A stretch of DNA of 26,699 nucleotides, from contig VHZZ01000183.1 in NCBI GenBank assembly GCA_009801015.1, positions 119,268-145,966 of the forward strand. Reading direction: 5' to 3'. A model generated the notes under the pieces. That model was not told where the DNA came from. It saw only the letters and a program-made list of their open reading frames with translations, and searched no databases. Below are positions 1 through 9,393 of this stretch, piece after piece; positions within the stretch are counted from its first letter, which is position 1; each line of letters opens with the position of its first letter. Both the position numbers and the translations under genes were made by a program. Origin of the DNA: Silene noctiflora. Lineage: Eukaryota; Streptophyta; Magnoliopsida; Caryophyllales; Caryophyllaceae.

Positions 1-337
1 GGAATTGTAATCAAATCTTTTATATTCTCGATAATATTTTCACTAATGGAACTAGCTTCACTAATTGACGAGTATTGCAAGTATATATTGCAAATACATA
101 TACATATATATACTCAAAATAGTTTACACAATATTCATCAATCCCTACGGAGATTATCTCGCAATTTTCAAATGATTTACACAATTTTTTTTTTGTTTTA
201 GTAATATGGAATATGAAGTATTTTTACAATAATGTAACAATATTTATGTATTTTCTTATTAGAAATAAAAAATTAAAATGTAGTTTAATAAATTATAAAT
301 CTAAAAATACCGTGCGGTAACACGAGATCTATACTAG
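1..337 (+). mobile_element. Helitron-like element, 3' end only (copy C)
   Basis: At 310-338 there is a short hairpin (CGTG at 311-314 pairing with CACG at 321-324), then GATCTATA and CTAG followed by T. Hairpin plus CTRR next to a T is the 3' signature of a Helitron. The same ending recurs at 1722-1726 and, on the other strand, at 6474 and 20964. The left (TC) end is not visible and may lie outside the window, so the left boundary is a placeholder. No coding capacity is seen. Confidence 0.45.
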
Positions 338-503
338 TGAAATATCAATTCATGTTAGTGTGATCCTAATCCTTTTACTTTTTCTTATATGAAACTCGAA
401 AAGAATGGTCGAAATTAAAACAACTGTATTAAACTGAAGTTTATAATTTGTATTACGGAGTATGATTTATATAAAGCTCTAACCAATTTAGATAAGTCGA
501 TCA

Positions 504-618
504 TATTCCCTTTGTTCTAATCACCATTTTTTTTTTACCATGTTTATTCTTTACTAAGGTTAATTCTTTAACTAAAGCTAACCACATCAGATGATTGAAA
601 TTTAGAACAGAGTGAATA
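504..618. mobile_element. Stowaway-like MITE
   Basis: About 115 bp bounded by imperfect inverted repeats: TATTCCCTTTGTTCTAA on the left and TTAGAACAGAGTGAATA on the right. They resemble the CTCCCTC-GT-CC ends of plant Stowaway MITEs (Tc1/mariner type, TA target). The interior is non-coding AT-rich sequence. The exact TA duplication is uncertain because the ends have diverged. Confidence 0.5.
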
Positions 619-1158
619 GTAAACTAACCTCGTTACCATGTTTCCAATTTACACGAGATTTCTTGTTAAACCCTAATAAAGAATATCTCAACTGCATCAT
701 CCGTACTAGTATAAGACCGTCTTACACAAACATCGTCCGTCATTAACTAAAAACACTCAAATTAAACCATAATTACTTTGATAATTACACATGAAAACTT
801 GCAAATGACCCCATAAAATGCATGCCTCTTCATCAATCATTGGGCTATGAACTTTATTTAGTGACCTTCTACAACACATGTAGGTGTATAACCATACAAA
901 TTACACTGTTTCACAGTCATCAACTCATCATAGTGCTCTTAAGACCTTGTTTGCCTTAAAATGGAGGACGTGGAAACTTGTTAACACAACAAAAACAAAT
1001 ATTTATTTAGAATGTAAAGCTTGACAATTTGGCACTAAAATCTAATTTTGCTATAATCATTTATATAATTCTTTAATGAAAATCCTTGTTTAAGACGAGT
1101 ATGTCGGTTTTGAACTTAAAACGGATCAAATAATATAAACAAGACAACAATATAATTT

Positions 1159-1725
1159 TCTATATATAAAAGCTAAGTCTTTTTAAAGACTCCTATTGGC
1201 TAATTAATTTTATAAGGATTAAAAAAACTTTAAAATTTGACTACCCCAATACTTAAAAGAAATTATAGAATCCATTTTATTTCAATGATGTATGTTTCCT
1301 CATGTTTTATAGATCAGCAGATGATTATACAAAAAAAAAAAAAAAAAAAAAAAATTGAAAAATGTAAATTTACAAAAATTATTTGATTATCAAGAAAAAA
1401 AAGTATATCATAACATTTTTATAATAAAATAATAACCGCTCGATAATTTAGTGAAAGACTGTCTCTTCTAAATGTTTGTGAATAAATTATAATTGCGGTT
1501 TTTATGAATTGTTTATTAGTTAAAATTCTAGACAATAACATATTTTATCACTACTATTCGATAGTTATCATCCATTCCAAGCTCTCTCGAATATGTAACT
1601 TAATTTACAATACACAATACTCCGAACTATATAACATAAACATTAGTGTGTGCATTTATTTAAAATTATCATTATCTAATTTTTTAACAGCAATCTCATG
1701 GAAAATTGCACGGGTATAAAACTAG
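1159..1725 (+). mobile_element. Non-autonomous Helitron (copy D)
   Basis: The left end reads TCTATATATAAAAGCTAAG, a typical 5' start of plant Helitrons. The right end reads GCACGGGTATAAAACTAG followed by T. About 567 bp, AT-rich, with an A-run at 1331-1354 and no Rep/helicase coding. A 71-residue ORF inside (1504-1719) has no protein-like composition. The 5' neighbour is T rather than the expected A, so the left boundary may be off by a base or two. Confidence 0.55.
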
Positions 1726-2080
1726 TGCATTAGAAAAAGCAAAAGATTAGTCTTAGAATATAAAGTGGAATAATAAGTCACTCGTTTTAATATTAAGACG
1801 AATATATACCTCCGTCTTAGCCTCTCAGGTGATTAACTCTAATTTAATATTTTGTAATGTTTAGTATAAGTACAAAAATGTGAGTCAATAAGACACTTCC
1901 AAAAAAACATTTGTCGACAAAATTTTCGTCTCGTTCGATAAGTCTAAGTTCTTTTTTTTGTTAAATAAAAAGATACCAAAACATTATTTTATTTTTTTTA
2001 AAAAAAATTCATGATTAATGATTTAATTCCATGGAGTTTGGACAATATTACATGTCACTCTTATAGTTTTATTTAGGAAA

Positions 2081-2248
2081 ATGATAAATACAGCCCTAAG
2101 GGCTGTATTTATGGGACCAAAAAAAGGAAAGAAAAACTTAAATCAAGCATTAATGACATCAATTTACGCGTAATTGTGTCATAAATTTCCTAATTTAATT
2201 CCATTTTGGGAAGTATTTTAGCTCTTAAATACAACCCTATTTATCATT
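2081..2248. mobile_element. MITE family alpha, copy 1
   Basis: Starts ATGATAAATACAGCCCT and ends AACCCTATTTATCAT, giving terminal inverted repeats of about 13-15 bp. Just inside the left end a palindrome (CAGCCCTAAGGGCTG) could form a hairpin. A second copy in the opposite orientation lies at 20559-20737; both share a core with GACATCAATTTACGCGTAATT (one mismatch) next to TAAATTTCCTAATTTAATTCC. Non-coding. Confidence 0.7.
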
Positions 2249-2852
2249 GCCCTTTTATTTATACAATTATTGGTAGAGGAATTTCATGCATATGTTTAGT
2301 ATACTTTAGTATCACGCATAACATGTCACTGACTACTCATTGGTCATATGCATAAATAATTAAGTTGTCCAAATAAAATGAAAATTCTTTTATCCATATT
2401 AGTTGATCGACTTAATTAATTAATTAATACTCGGTACATGAAATACTATTTGTCATTTAATTCTCGAGTGAAATTATATTATATGAACTATCATCAAGTC
2501 AAAAAGGTGACTAACTTGAGATATGTACAATACAATATTTTCAATTTTTTATAAAAATCGGAGATTTATATTCATGTTGTGTATTTAATGTAGTAATAGT
2601 GAGTTTCCATCGTTATTACATAAATAAGAACATCTACGAATAATAGTATGATCTAATTTGTCATCAATTTAAGTACTTAATATCTATCTTTTATTAAGAC
2701 GGGTTTTAATTTTTCAAATGAACGATAAATAACATTAGCTGCGCTCGCTTGTAGCTCGTAAGGTCACGTCTAATCGGCCATATAACGACTAAGAGATAAT
2801 TTAGTGTGGATCGAACTTGAGTTGGAACTATCTTCTAATTAAGAACAATTTA

Positions 2853-2855
<3 letters not shown>

Positions 2856-2893
<38 letters not shown>
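2856..2893. repeat. (AT)19 microsatellite
   Basis: An uninterrupted AT dinucleotide run of 19 units. It lies in non-coding sequence; the isoleucine/tyrosine-rich ORF across it is an artefact of the repeat. Confidence 0.95.
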
Positions 2894-2897
<4 letters not shown>

Positions 2898-3192
2898 GAA
2901 AGGGACATTGAGCAGAAAGCACATACAAATGCCATCATCATCATTCGTACATTAGCTATTAACCTGACCTTAACTTTAACTAGTTTAATTAATTACAATA
3001 CTCAAATCATTATTATTAACTTTCACTATACTTCACTCTTAAAGTGGCTCATTCCATTCCCTTAGGGACTTCTCTTCACTGCACATTATCCCGCTTTAGC
3101 GCTGATATATTCGTCTTAAATAATAAAACAAGTTAAATAGATGGATGCAAAAAAAAAAAAAAATGACTATAAATGAAAAACTTCATCCTTAC

Positions 3193-3583
3193 TCCTGTCT
3201 CACCCACTTATATGAGTAATATTTAACCCGTTTTACACTTAATAGTTAATACTGTTATTACCGTCTTAAGGGAGATCACATGTTTTTTCTAACGAGCTTT
3301 ATTTATAGTTATCCTTAATTAAAGTATTCTATAAGTCACCTAATTAATTAATTATTTAATTTAATTTAATTATATATGAATAGTATTTAACCCATTTTAC
3401 ACTTCGTCCTGTCTCACCGAATTATATGAATAGTATTTAACCCGTTTTACACGTAATACTGATATATGACCGTCTTAAGGAAAAGCAATTGTTCTTTTAA
3501 TGAGTTTATTTATAGTTACCCTTAATTAAAGTATTCTATAAGTCACCTAATTAATTAATTAATTAAATTTAATTTAATTATTT
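3193..3583. repeat. Tandem duplication, 214-bp period
   Basis: The segment starting TCCTGTCTCACC at 3193 repeats from 3407 with a 214-bp offset. Shared landmarks in order are TATTTAACCCGTTTTACAC, ACCGTCTTAAGG, TTATTTATAGTTA, CCTTAATTAAAGTATTC and a run of TTAA-type repeats. The copies differ by small substitutions and indels. No coding potential. Confidence 0.8.
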
Positions 3584-3735
3584 TTCTTATGACAAAAGTG
3601 GACTCTTGTAGTTGTCATCATGATCACAACCAATGCTAATTAAAATAAGATCAATAAAGCATAATTTTATTCCCTCTTTACTAAGCCAAATACAACTAAT
3701 TTAATCCTCAATACAAGATTACTAATTAAGTACAG

Positions 3736-3913
3736 CGTGTCTCATTAAAGACGGACACTATCGGATAATGCTTCTCTTATAATATAACAAGTGGGAGGGC
3801 AAGTATGGTGTTCCATTTAATTCCCACTCGATTTACCACCTGCATATTGTGAGAAAGACACTACCCGTCTTCAGTGCATAACAGATAGTTTCCGTCTTCA
3901 ATGAAAATTTGCG
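3736..3913. mobile_element. MITE family beta, copy 1 (promoter-proximal)
   Basis: Left arm reads TGTCTCATTAAAGACGGACACTA; right arm contains GATAGTTTCCGTCTTCAATGA, giving long imperfect inverted repeats. Internal matches (GGATAATG, CTCTTATAATA, AGAAAGACACTA) pair with the related element at 17154-17335. It ends about 35 bp before the TATA box at 3949, so it sits in the proximal promoter of the gene at 4094. Confidence 0.6.
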
Positions 3914-3948
3914 AATTAAGTAAAATAATTTGACATAATGATCATCAC

Positions 3949-3957
3949 TATATAAAA
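3949..3957 (+). promoter_or_regulatory. TATA box of the 4094 gene
   Basis: TATATAAAA lies about 145 bp before the ATG at 4094. Transcription would be expected to start near 3980, leaving a 5' leader of about 110 nt. Position and sequence fit a plant TATA box, and it is the only good one directly upstream. Confidence 0.6.
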
Positions 3958-4093
3958 ACTCTCAATACTAGCATACTAGCTATCTACTAAGTTACCACCA
4001 CACTACACCATTAACTAAGACCAAATTGTCTGAATTTATTCGCTTCCGTATTCTGTACCCCAACAAAAATAACTAATATAGTAAGTGAAAAAT

Positions 4094-4399
4094 ATGTTTA
4101 AATCATCAAGAGGTTTAGTCAAAGTGTCGCTCCTACCCCACTCAACCCTAATGGTTGGGTGGTGTAGACCGAGGATGAGGCGGCTAAGGAGGCGAAGAGC
4201 AAGCACCGTAAGGCTAGGAAGCCGGAGACGCGGGTTTATCATGGGGCCACGTCCGGTGGTGCATTGGAGTTGCATGGCGGATACGATTAAGGTTTTGAAG
4301 AAGTTTATTTCTGATAATATGGGACCAAATGGACGTTGGATTGATGCTTATTTTCGAGCATTGTCTATTTTACGTCCACAAGTTTTTCCTTTATGTTAA
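4094..4399 (+). CDS. Small Arg-rich plant protein of unknown function (101 aa)
   Basis: Intronless, 101 residues. I start it at the ATG at 4094; the GTG nine bases upstream is not a plausible plant start. There is no signal peptide or obvious membrane segment. Residues 26-46 form an Arg cluster (RPRMRRLRRRRAS) that could bind nucleic acid or act as a nuclear signal. The C-terminal half is ordered-looking, with GPRPVVHW at 51-58, a Lys/hydrophobic stretch (IKVLKKFI), NGRWIDAYFRAL at 79-90 and the exact C-terminus RPQVFPLC. I recall similar C-termini (GSRP-VQW ... LRPQLFPLC) in short uncharacterised plant proteins, so this is probably a conserved small-protein gene, not chance. The GC content is clearly higher than the flanks and a TATA box precedes it. 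No function is known to me. Confidence 0.7.
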   Translation: MFKSSRGLVKVSLLPHSTLMVGWCRPRMRRLRRRRASTVRLGSRRRGFIMGPRPVVHWSCMADTIKVLKKFISDNMGPNGRWIDAYFRALSILRPQVFPLC

Positions 4400-4611
4400 T
4401 TTTAATTTTCTTATTTTTCTTGTAAATTTGTTTTTTTTTTTTTTATTTTGGTTTTTGATTCAAGAAAATATGATTTAAGTTTGATTTTCTTGTAAGTGTT
4501 TGATCAGTACAAATTAATAAGATTTAATGGTAATGGAATTTGTATGTTTTTTTAATTATTTTTTGTATGTGTATGTTAAATTAATTAGAGAGTCAGCTTT
4601 TTGAATAATAA
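4400..4611. other. 3' flank of the small-protein gene
   Basis: T-rich, AT-rich sequence likely containing the 3' UTR. AATAAG at about 4516 is a possible polyadenylation element. No ORF or RNA gene seen. Confidence 0.4.
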
Positions 4612-5074
4612 CTAGTTTTGAAACTCGTGAAAAAAAAAATCATGGATCTTATATAAGTTTTCCTCTTTTGGTTAATACTACTGTAGAAACACGAATTATT
4701 TGAAAACAAGGTAAATGATAAAATAGGATGTAAATTATGAAAATTAAACATAATAACACGGTACTCCGTAGTATGACTACCGTCAACTCCCTTTATTTGT
4801 TTTCCTATTTAATCCCCGTGTGCTTTTTAAGGGTTAAAATTATCAAATTTTGAGGGATTTCGCAGTTTTTATTCTAAAATTAAGTATAAAAATGTCAATG
4901 CTTTAGTTACCCTTTAACGATATTGTATTGTATAAATTAATTATAATTCCATAAATAAAAATTATAGAAACTAATGAATGTACAAATCCCATGTGGAATA
5001 AAATTAAATGTGTTAAAGATGATGTGGAATAAAATTAGATGGGTTAAGGTAGCATTTTAATTATATAGTATAGA
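4612..5074 (-). mobile_element. Probable Helitron remnant (copy E)
   Basis: Read on the minus strand it starts TTCTATACTATATAATTAAAA, a common 5' end of plant Helitrons, and ends CACGAGTTTCAAAACTAG followed by T. About 460 bp without coding capacity. The subterminal hairpin is poor, so assignment rests on the two ends. It contains a short internal duplication (GTGGAATAAAATTA at about 4992 and 5025). Confidence 0.4.
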
Positions 5075-5491
5075 AGGTGAATTAGTAAGTGAATCTCGGT
5101 AGTTATTGCGTAAGTTCGTTGTATAATTGTATGGTTCTTTTGTAGGTTAAATACCTCATTTGATGATAGTATTAAAAGATTAAAACGATCTTATTTAATA
5201 ATTTGTATATTTTAAAAATTACGAGTTTTTTAGTCGACACGTAATTAATTTGTTAAGAGTTTCTAAAAGAAAAATTGAAGATTGTTTGTTTGAATTTGGC
5301 TAAGGTTAGAAGTTGAACCAATTGTCTTCGAGAGGAGTTGGTATTATTAGAAGAATAATCACTAGATGTTAAGGCATTACCAATATTGCGGGATATGCTA
5401 ATATCCATCATTAGTTTATGCTATCACTTATAAGGTGGATTTGATGAATCAGTTACCAACATAATCTAGGACATTAAAATTTACTAGTGAG

Positions 5492-5956
5492 TAGGGATGA
5501 CAATTATGGTCCCAATCGAATCGAATTCGAATCGAACCGAAGGAAAAAATTCGATTCAAATCCACCCTTTAAAACTCATCCCCGATCCACTATTTAAAAA
5601 CCTATATCCATATCCACTATTGGAAAACCCGAACCAAATCCAAACCTGATCCATTCATACCCGAATCCTATCCAGTCAGATATTTTTGTAAAAATTAAGC
5701 TTTATTAAACTTGAAATTTCAATTTTCTTATATAAGATTAATTTTTTATGTAGCCAAATCAAGTTTCGGATTGGATTTTAGATTATATGGTGAATCGGAT
5801 ATGGATTTGGAGCGGGTATCGATTTGGAAAAAAATATAATGGATCGGGTATGAATTTTAGAATTTTGGATATGGATCTGAATCTGTGATCCAATAAGTAA
5901 ATGATCGGGTTTGGATCTTGCAAAACCCGATTCGACCCGACCCATTGTCATCCCTA
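5492..5956. mobile_element. Non-autonomous hAT-type element, complete
   Basis: Perfect 13-bp inverted ends, TAGGGATGACAAT at 5492-5504 and ATTGTCATCCCTA at 5944-5956, are flanked by a perfect 8-bp direct repeat CTAGTGAG at 5484-5491 and 5957-5964. An 8-bp target duplication is the hallmark of the hAT superfamily. The 465-bp interior has no ORF and is built of degenerate words such as ATCGGGT, GGATATGGAT and AAACCCGA, arranged in opposite senses in the two halves. It resembles the 16708-17137 element in style but not in terminal sequence. The perfect ends suggest fairly recent insertion. Confidence 0.85.
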
Positions 5957-6206
5957 CTAGTGAGTTATGTTACGGTTGACTGTTGAGAGGTGTTTGGTAA
6001 ACGACAGATTGACAAATATTTCGTATATTTAACGCTTTTAACATGTTTGACTCATCCATCTACTAATTTGAGTAGTATTTGGTAAATGGTATATTGAAAC
6101 AGTAGATTAGAGCTCAATCTACCGTTTTTCAATATGCTGTTCCCCAGCATCTTTTCACATTAGTAGATTGTGAAAAATGAATATGGTAACCATTTACACA
6201 TAGGTG

Positions 6207-6471
6207 CAATAATCTATTAACCTAAACCGGCTAATTATCAAACACTTTTATTAAATCTATTAATTGAAATATACTAGTCAAACATGTCAATCCAATCTGT
6301 CATTTATAGGCCCTGTTTGGTACTTAACAGATTATAATTAGCATAAGCAAATTGGTCAAATAGACTACAAATGACAGATTTTATTGGCATGTTTAACTAG
6401 TATATTACAATTAGCAGATTTAGTAAGAGTGTTTGATAGTTAGTAGGTTTTGGTTAATAGATTGTTGTATA
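6207..6471. mobile_element. Foldback MITE with ~100-bp inverted arms
   Basis: Left arm 6207-6307 and right arm 6369-6471 are inverted copies, roughly four-fifths identical by eye, around a ~60-bp spacer starting GGCCCTGTTTGGTAC. Matching blocks include AATCTATTAACC, TATCAAACAC, ATATACTAGT and AATCTGTCATTT. Sequence to its left (from about 5988, GGTGTTTGGTAAACGACAGATTGA) carries related words and may be part of a larger or second copy. The right arm ends within 3 bp of the Helitron at 6474. Non-coding. Confidence 0.65.
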
Positions 6472-6473
6472 CA

Positions 6474-6752
6474 CTAGTACAGCTCCTGTGCAATTGCACG
6501 GTATTTTAGATACAAATATTAGAGAATTGCAAATATTTTATTAGCCTTATTTATGTAAAAGTTGAACAATTATAGATGTTAAACCATTATTATGTTACGA
6601 AATTAATTAGGAGATAAATATTGTTCAATAGTAAATATTGATGATGAAGACTAATTAATTAGGAAATAAATATTGTCAAATAAAATATCACTTAGGCGGG
6701 AAATTTGAGCGGGAGAATTTAGAGATGTGTTAATTTTCTAGTATATAGGGGA
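6474..6752 (-). mobile_element. Non-autonomous Helitron (copy A)
   Basis: On the minus strand it starts TCCCCTATATACTAG after an A and ends with the palindrome GTGCAATTGCAC (6488-6499), a short spacer and CTAG before a T. That is an A/T insertion with TC start and hairpin-CTRR end, as expected for a Helitron. It shares its 5' part (cccgcc, ctctaaa, gttaa words) with the 20964-21291 element. 279 bp, non-coding. Confidence 0.65.
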
Positions 6753-6781
6753 TGTGTAAATTGTGGACATATTCATTTTTT

Positions 6782-7470
6782 ACCCTCAAACATTTGAGAT
6801 TACGTGCAAATCGACCCAATTTAAAAATTCCGATAATTTTACATCTACGGCTGTAACCTAACCACCGTTATCAAGCACAATTCTCCCCTCCAAGTCCCAC
6901 CAAAATGAAATACTAGTAATCAATTTATTGCTCAACAAGATGCTATGAAATAAAATCCCCAACTTTGATCAAACAACTGACCATTGAATCTTCAAAATTA
7001 ATTTGTCTCCAAAACCACAAGATTGCTAATGTTATTAGAACTATGTGCGGTGGTGTAGTTCCTGACAATAAGGGCGTTGATGGAGTTCAGTGGAAAAAGA
7101 GGAAAGCAGGTAGATGACATCCTAACCGAAGGATGAGTTACAAACAAAGAGAAAGGCCGATTGACAACGAGACGGTCATTGAAGTAGTAATCACCGACAC
7201 TAATGTCAACATTTTGTCGCAACCATCAGATTTAATGTGGCATTCACCTTAATACGAGGTAGTAGACGTAAACACAACACTTGGTGTGGAGAATTGTGTT
7301 TAATAATGGTAGTTGTGTGGTTGGTAGTAGAGGTAAAATTAACGGAATTTTAAAATTGAATCGATTTGCACGTAATCTCAAACGTTTAGGGGCAAATTGC
7401 ACATATTGAAACGTTTGGAGCCAAATTGCACTTACCCCTAAACGTTTGAGGGCAACTTGCTGCTTTTCCC
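6782..7470. mobile_element. Large foldback element upstream of YLMG1
   Basis: The left arm (6782-6898) and right arm (7281-7390) are inverted copies. CTCAAACATTTGAGATTACG pairs with the revcomp of CGTAATCTCAAACGTTT, and CACAATTCTCC at the left pairs with GGAGAATTGTG at 7288. The right side continues with CAAATTGC and AAACGTTT-G-GG repeats to about 7470. Such AAACGTTTGGGGCAAATTGCAC ends are seen in plant Mutator-like or foldback elements; I do not assign a superfamily. A 74-residue antisense ORF in the loop (6998-7222) is not recognisable. Confidence 0.6.
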
Positions 7471-7678
7471 CATTAGGGGTAACAAATTGGATTTGTTAAT
7501 GAAATATCCGTCATCCGTCATCCATCCATCATCCGTTTAAATCGGGTTTTCATCCATCTTTTAGAATCGGGTGAATTGGATTTTGATCGGCTGCGGGTGA
7601 AATTGGCATCCGTGTAGTGACCAAGTCGTACAAGTTACAAACTGATCACCTCAACTTTTATCCACAAACACTCTATCA

Positions 7679-8368
7679 ATGGCAACAATGGCAACCACCA
7701 CAACTCTTACCTTCCTCCGCCCTTCCCTCTCCCCTTCCACCCTTCTCCACCGCACCAACCGCCACACCAACCACCTCAACTTCCTCCCAAACACCTCCCT
7801 CAAGAAACCCATATCTCTAAAACCCCTATCAATCTCCAATTCCACCACAAGTATCCCCAATTCCCCAAACCCTAACCCTAACCCGATCAATTTCCCCCAA
7901 ATCCCACCAACCCTTTTCAATTCAACCAAAACCCTAACTGCCCTTTTAATAGTAACCTTCTCAATTTCATACAAACTCATCGAATTCATAAAAACCCTAA
8001 TTCCATCACCTCCAACAATTCAATTTCTTCACGACAATGTCTTCCCTACAGTGGGTCCCATGTTGTTTGCCGCCATTAGTGACCGACCATCTAGTCTTAA
8101 CACTCCTCTTACTGTTGTTGCTGCAGGAATGTCGAAATGGCTTGATATTTATAGTGGAGTTTTATTTGTTAGGGTTTTGCTTAGTTGGTTTCCTAATGTT
8201 CCTTGGGATAGACAGCCTCTGATTGCTATTAGAGACATTTCTGATCCTTATTTGAGGGTGTTTAGGAATATTATTCCTCCGCTTTTCGATACGCTTGATA
8301 TTAGTCCTTTGTTTGCTTTCTCTGTTCTTGGGGCTCTTGGGTCGCTTCTCAAAAGTGCTATAGTGTAA
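7679..8368 (+). CDS. YLMG1: YlmG homologue 1, chloroplast YGGT-family membrane protein
   Basis: 229 residues, no intron. Residues 1-80 are rich in Ser, Thr, Pro and Asn with few acidic residues, like a chloroplast transit peptide followed by a linker. Residues 84-104 form a hydrophobic segment. The YGGT domain covers about 145-225: NTPLTVVAAG, KWLDIYSGVLFVRVLLSWFP, then SDPYLRVFRNIIPP and FDTLDISPLFAFSVLGALGS, with membrane segments near 153-172 and 208-226. This order matches plant YLMG1 proteins better than YLMG3/CCB3. In bacteria and plastids YlmG/YGGT proteins are membrane proteins; Arabidopsis YLMG1 is linked to nucleoid distribution and thylakoid organisation, which is literature knowledge and not visible here. 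The ATG at 7679 is the first in frame; a second at 7688 is possible. The region also holds CCTAACCCTAACCC, which simply encodes an NPNPNP stretch. Identity is secure; sub-member (1-1 or 1-2) is not. Confidence 0.92.
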   Translation: MATMATTTTLTFLRPSLSPSTLLHRTNRHTNHLNFLPNTSLKKPISLKPLSISNSTTSIPNSPNPNPNPINFPQIPPTLFNSTKTLTALLIVTFSISYKLIEFIKTLIPSPPTIQFLHDNVFPTVGPMLFAAISDRPSSLNTPLTVVAAGMSKWLDIYSGVLFVRVLLSWFPNVPWDRQPLIAIRDISDPYLRVFRNIIPPLFDTLDISPLFAFSVLGALGSLLKSAIV

Positions 8369-8746
8369 TTGAGAGTTTTGGTTCGCGGGGAACGAAAATT
8401 GAAACTCTTTTTGAGGTATGGGTTTTGATTCATTTGTAGTTTTGCGGATTAATGTTTAAATATTAGTGTATTGAAGAATAGTTTGTTTAAAGTGATATCT
8501 ATTGTTTGTTAGCTCAATGGGTAGATGTGTAGTAGAGCAGTTTCAGGGGAGATGTTTATATTTGGTGCATTCTTTTTAAAGTGGCAGTTCTATGGGATAT
8601 AATTCGTGTAATTCGACTGTAACTAATTTGGGACTAATGCTGTTGTTGAACCTGGCTTTAATGTGTAAGTATCGTTTTGAAGATATGTTTGCTGGTTCAT
8701 GGTGCTATATGTTTTGTGTAGAATCAGGACTCTGATTGTAGTATTT

Positions 8747-8801
8747 GTTAGCTCGATCAGTAATAGTGTACTAAGTTAGCTCGATCAGTAATAGTGTACT
8801 A
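8747..8801. repeat. 28-bp tandem duplication
   Basis: GTTAGCTCGATCAGTAATAG followed by TGTACTAA occurs twice head to tail (8747-8774 and 8775-8801, the last A missing). Confidence 0.9.
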
Positions 8802-9333
8802 TCAAGGACAATGTTCGTTGTTTTAGCTACATTCTTGGTAGCGGACTAGTCCTTTTGTTGGTTCACTTTGCAAGGGTGACTGCTAGTCAGCAAACTTCTA
8901 ATTTATGCTGATTCCATAAAGGGAGCTGTGAAATTTTACATCCTGTCAATCTGTATATCTTCAATGTGTATTCCTGCTTTTGCACCTTTTGACTCGTTGA
9001 AAGAATAATCACGTTTAACGTGCATTTTCAGTAATGTGTGCATGGATTAGCGTCTTATTACTGTCTTTAGCTTGCAATCTATTTGCTTTCTGCATTGCGG
9101 GTGGTCTTATGTCACCTATCAGTATCACTAACTGAAATGTAGCCTGAGATTAGAGGATTAAGCATATTAGGCTGATCACATATTTAGTCCGTGCATGGAG
9201 TGTTCCACGAATTTGGTGCAAAGTTTAATGATCAGTAAGCAATTAGTTGTTTGTTAGTTTCACTTTGTTTCAGCTCTGTCTCTTTTTACCTGTTAACTTG
9301 TTCACCTTGGTCTCGCAATGAACTCCTACTTTC

Positions 9334-9393
9334 TTGTGATGTTTTATGTTAGTCGTCCGGAAATCATTTTGTGATGTTTTATGTTAGTCGTCC
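9334..9393. repeat. 25-bp direct repeat, 35-bp offset
   Basis: TTGTGATGTTTTATGTTAGT followed by CGTCC occurs at 9334-9358 and again at 9369-9393, separated by 10 bp. Non-coding. Confidence 0.85.

Noticed and set aside
1504..1719. 71-residue ORF rich in Ile, Tyr and Asn
   Set aside because: Random AT-rich frame inside a Helitron-like element.
4036..4275. 79-residue minus-strand ORF
   Set aside because: Antisense shadow of the small-protein gene at 4094; no start context or features.
6998..7222. 74-residue minus-strand ORF
   Set aside because: Lies in the loop of a foldback element and shows no recognisable motif; kept only as a remark.
7866..7886. Telomere-like CCCTAACCCTAACCC
   Set aside because: Only two to three units, fully inside the YLMG1 coding frame, where they encode an Asn-Pro repeat of the transit/linker region.
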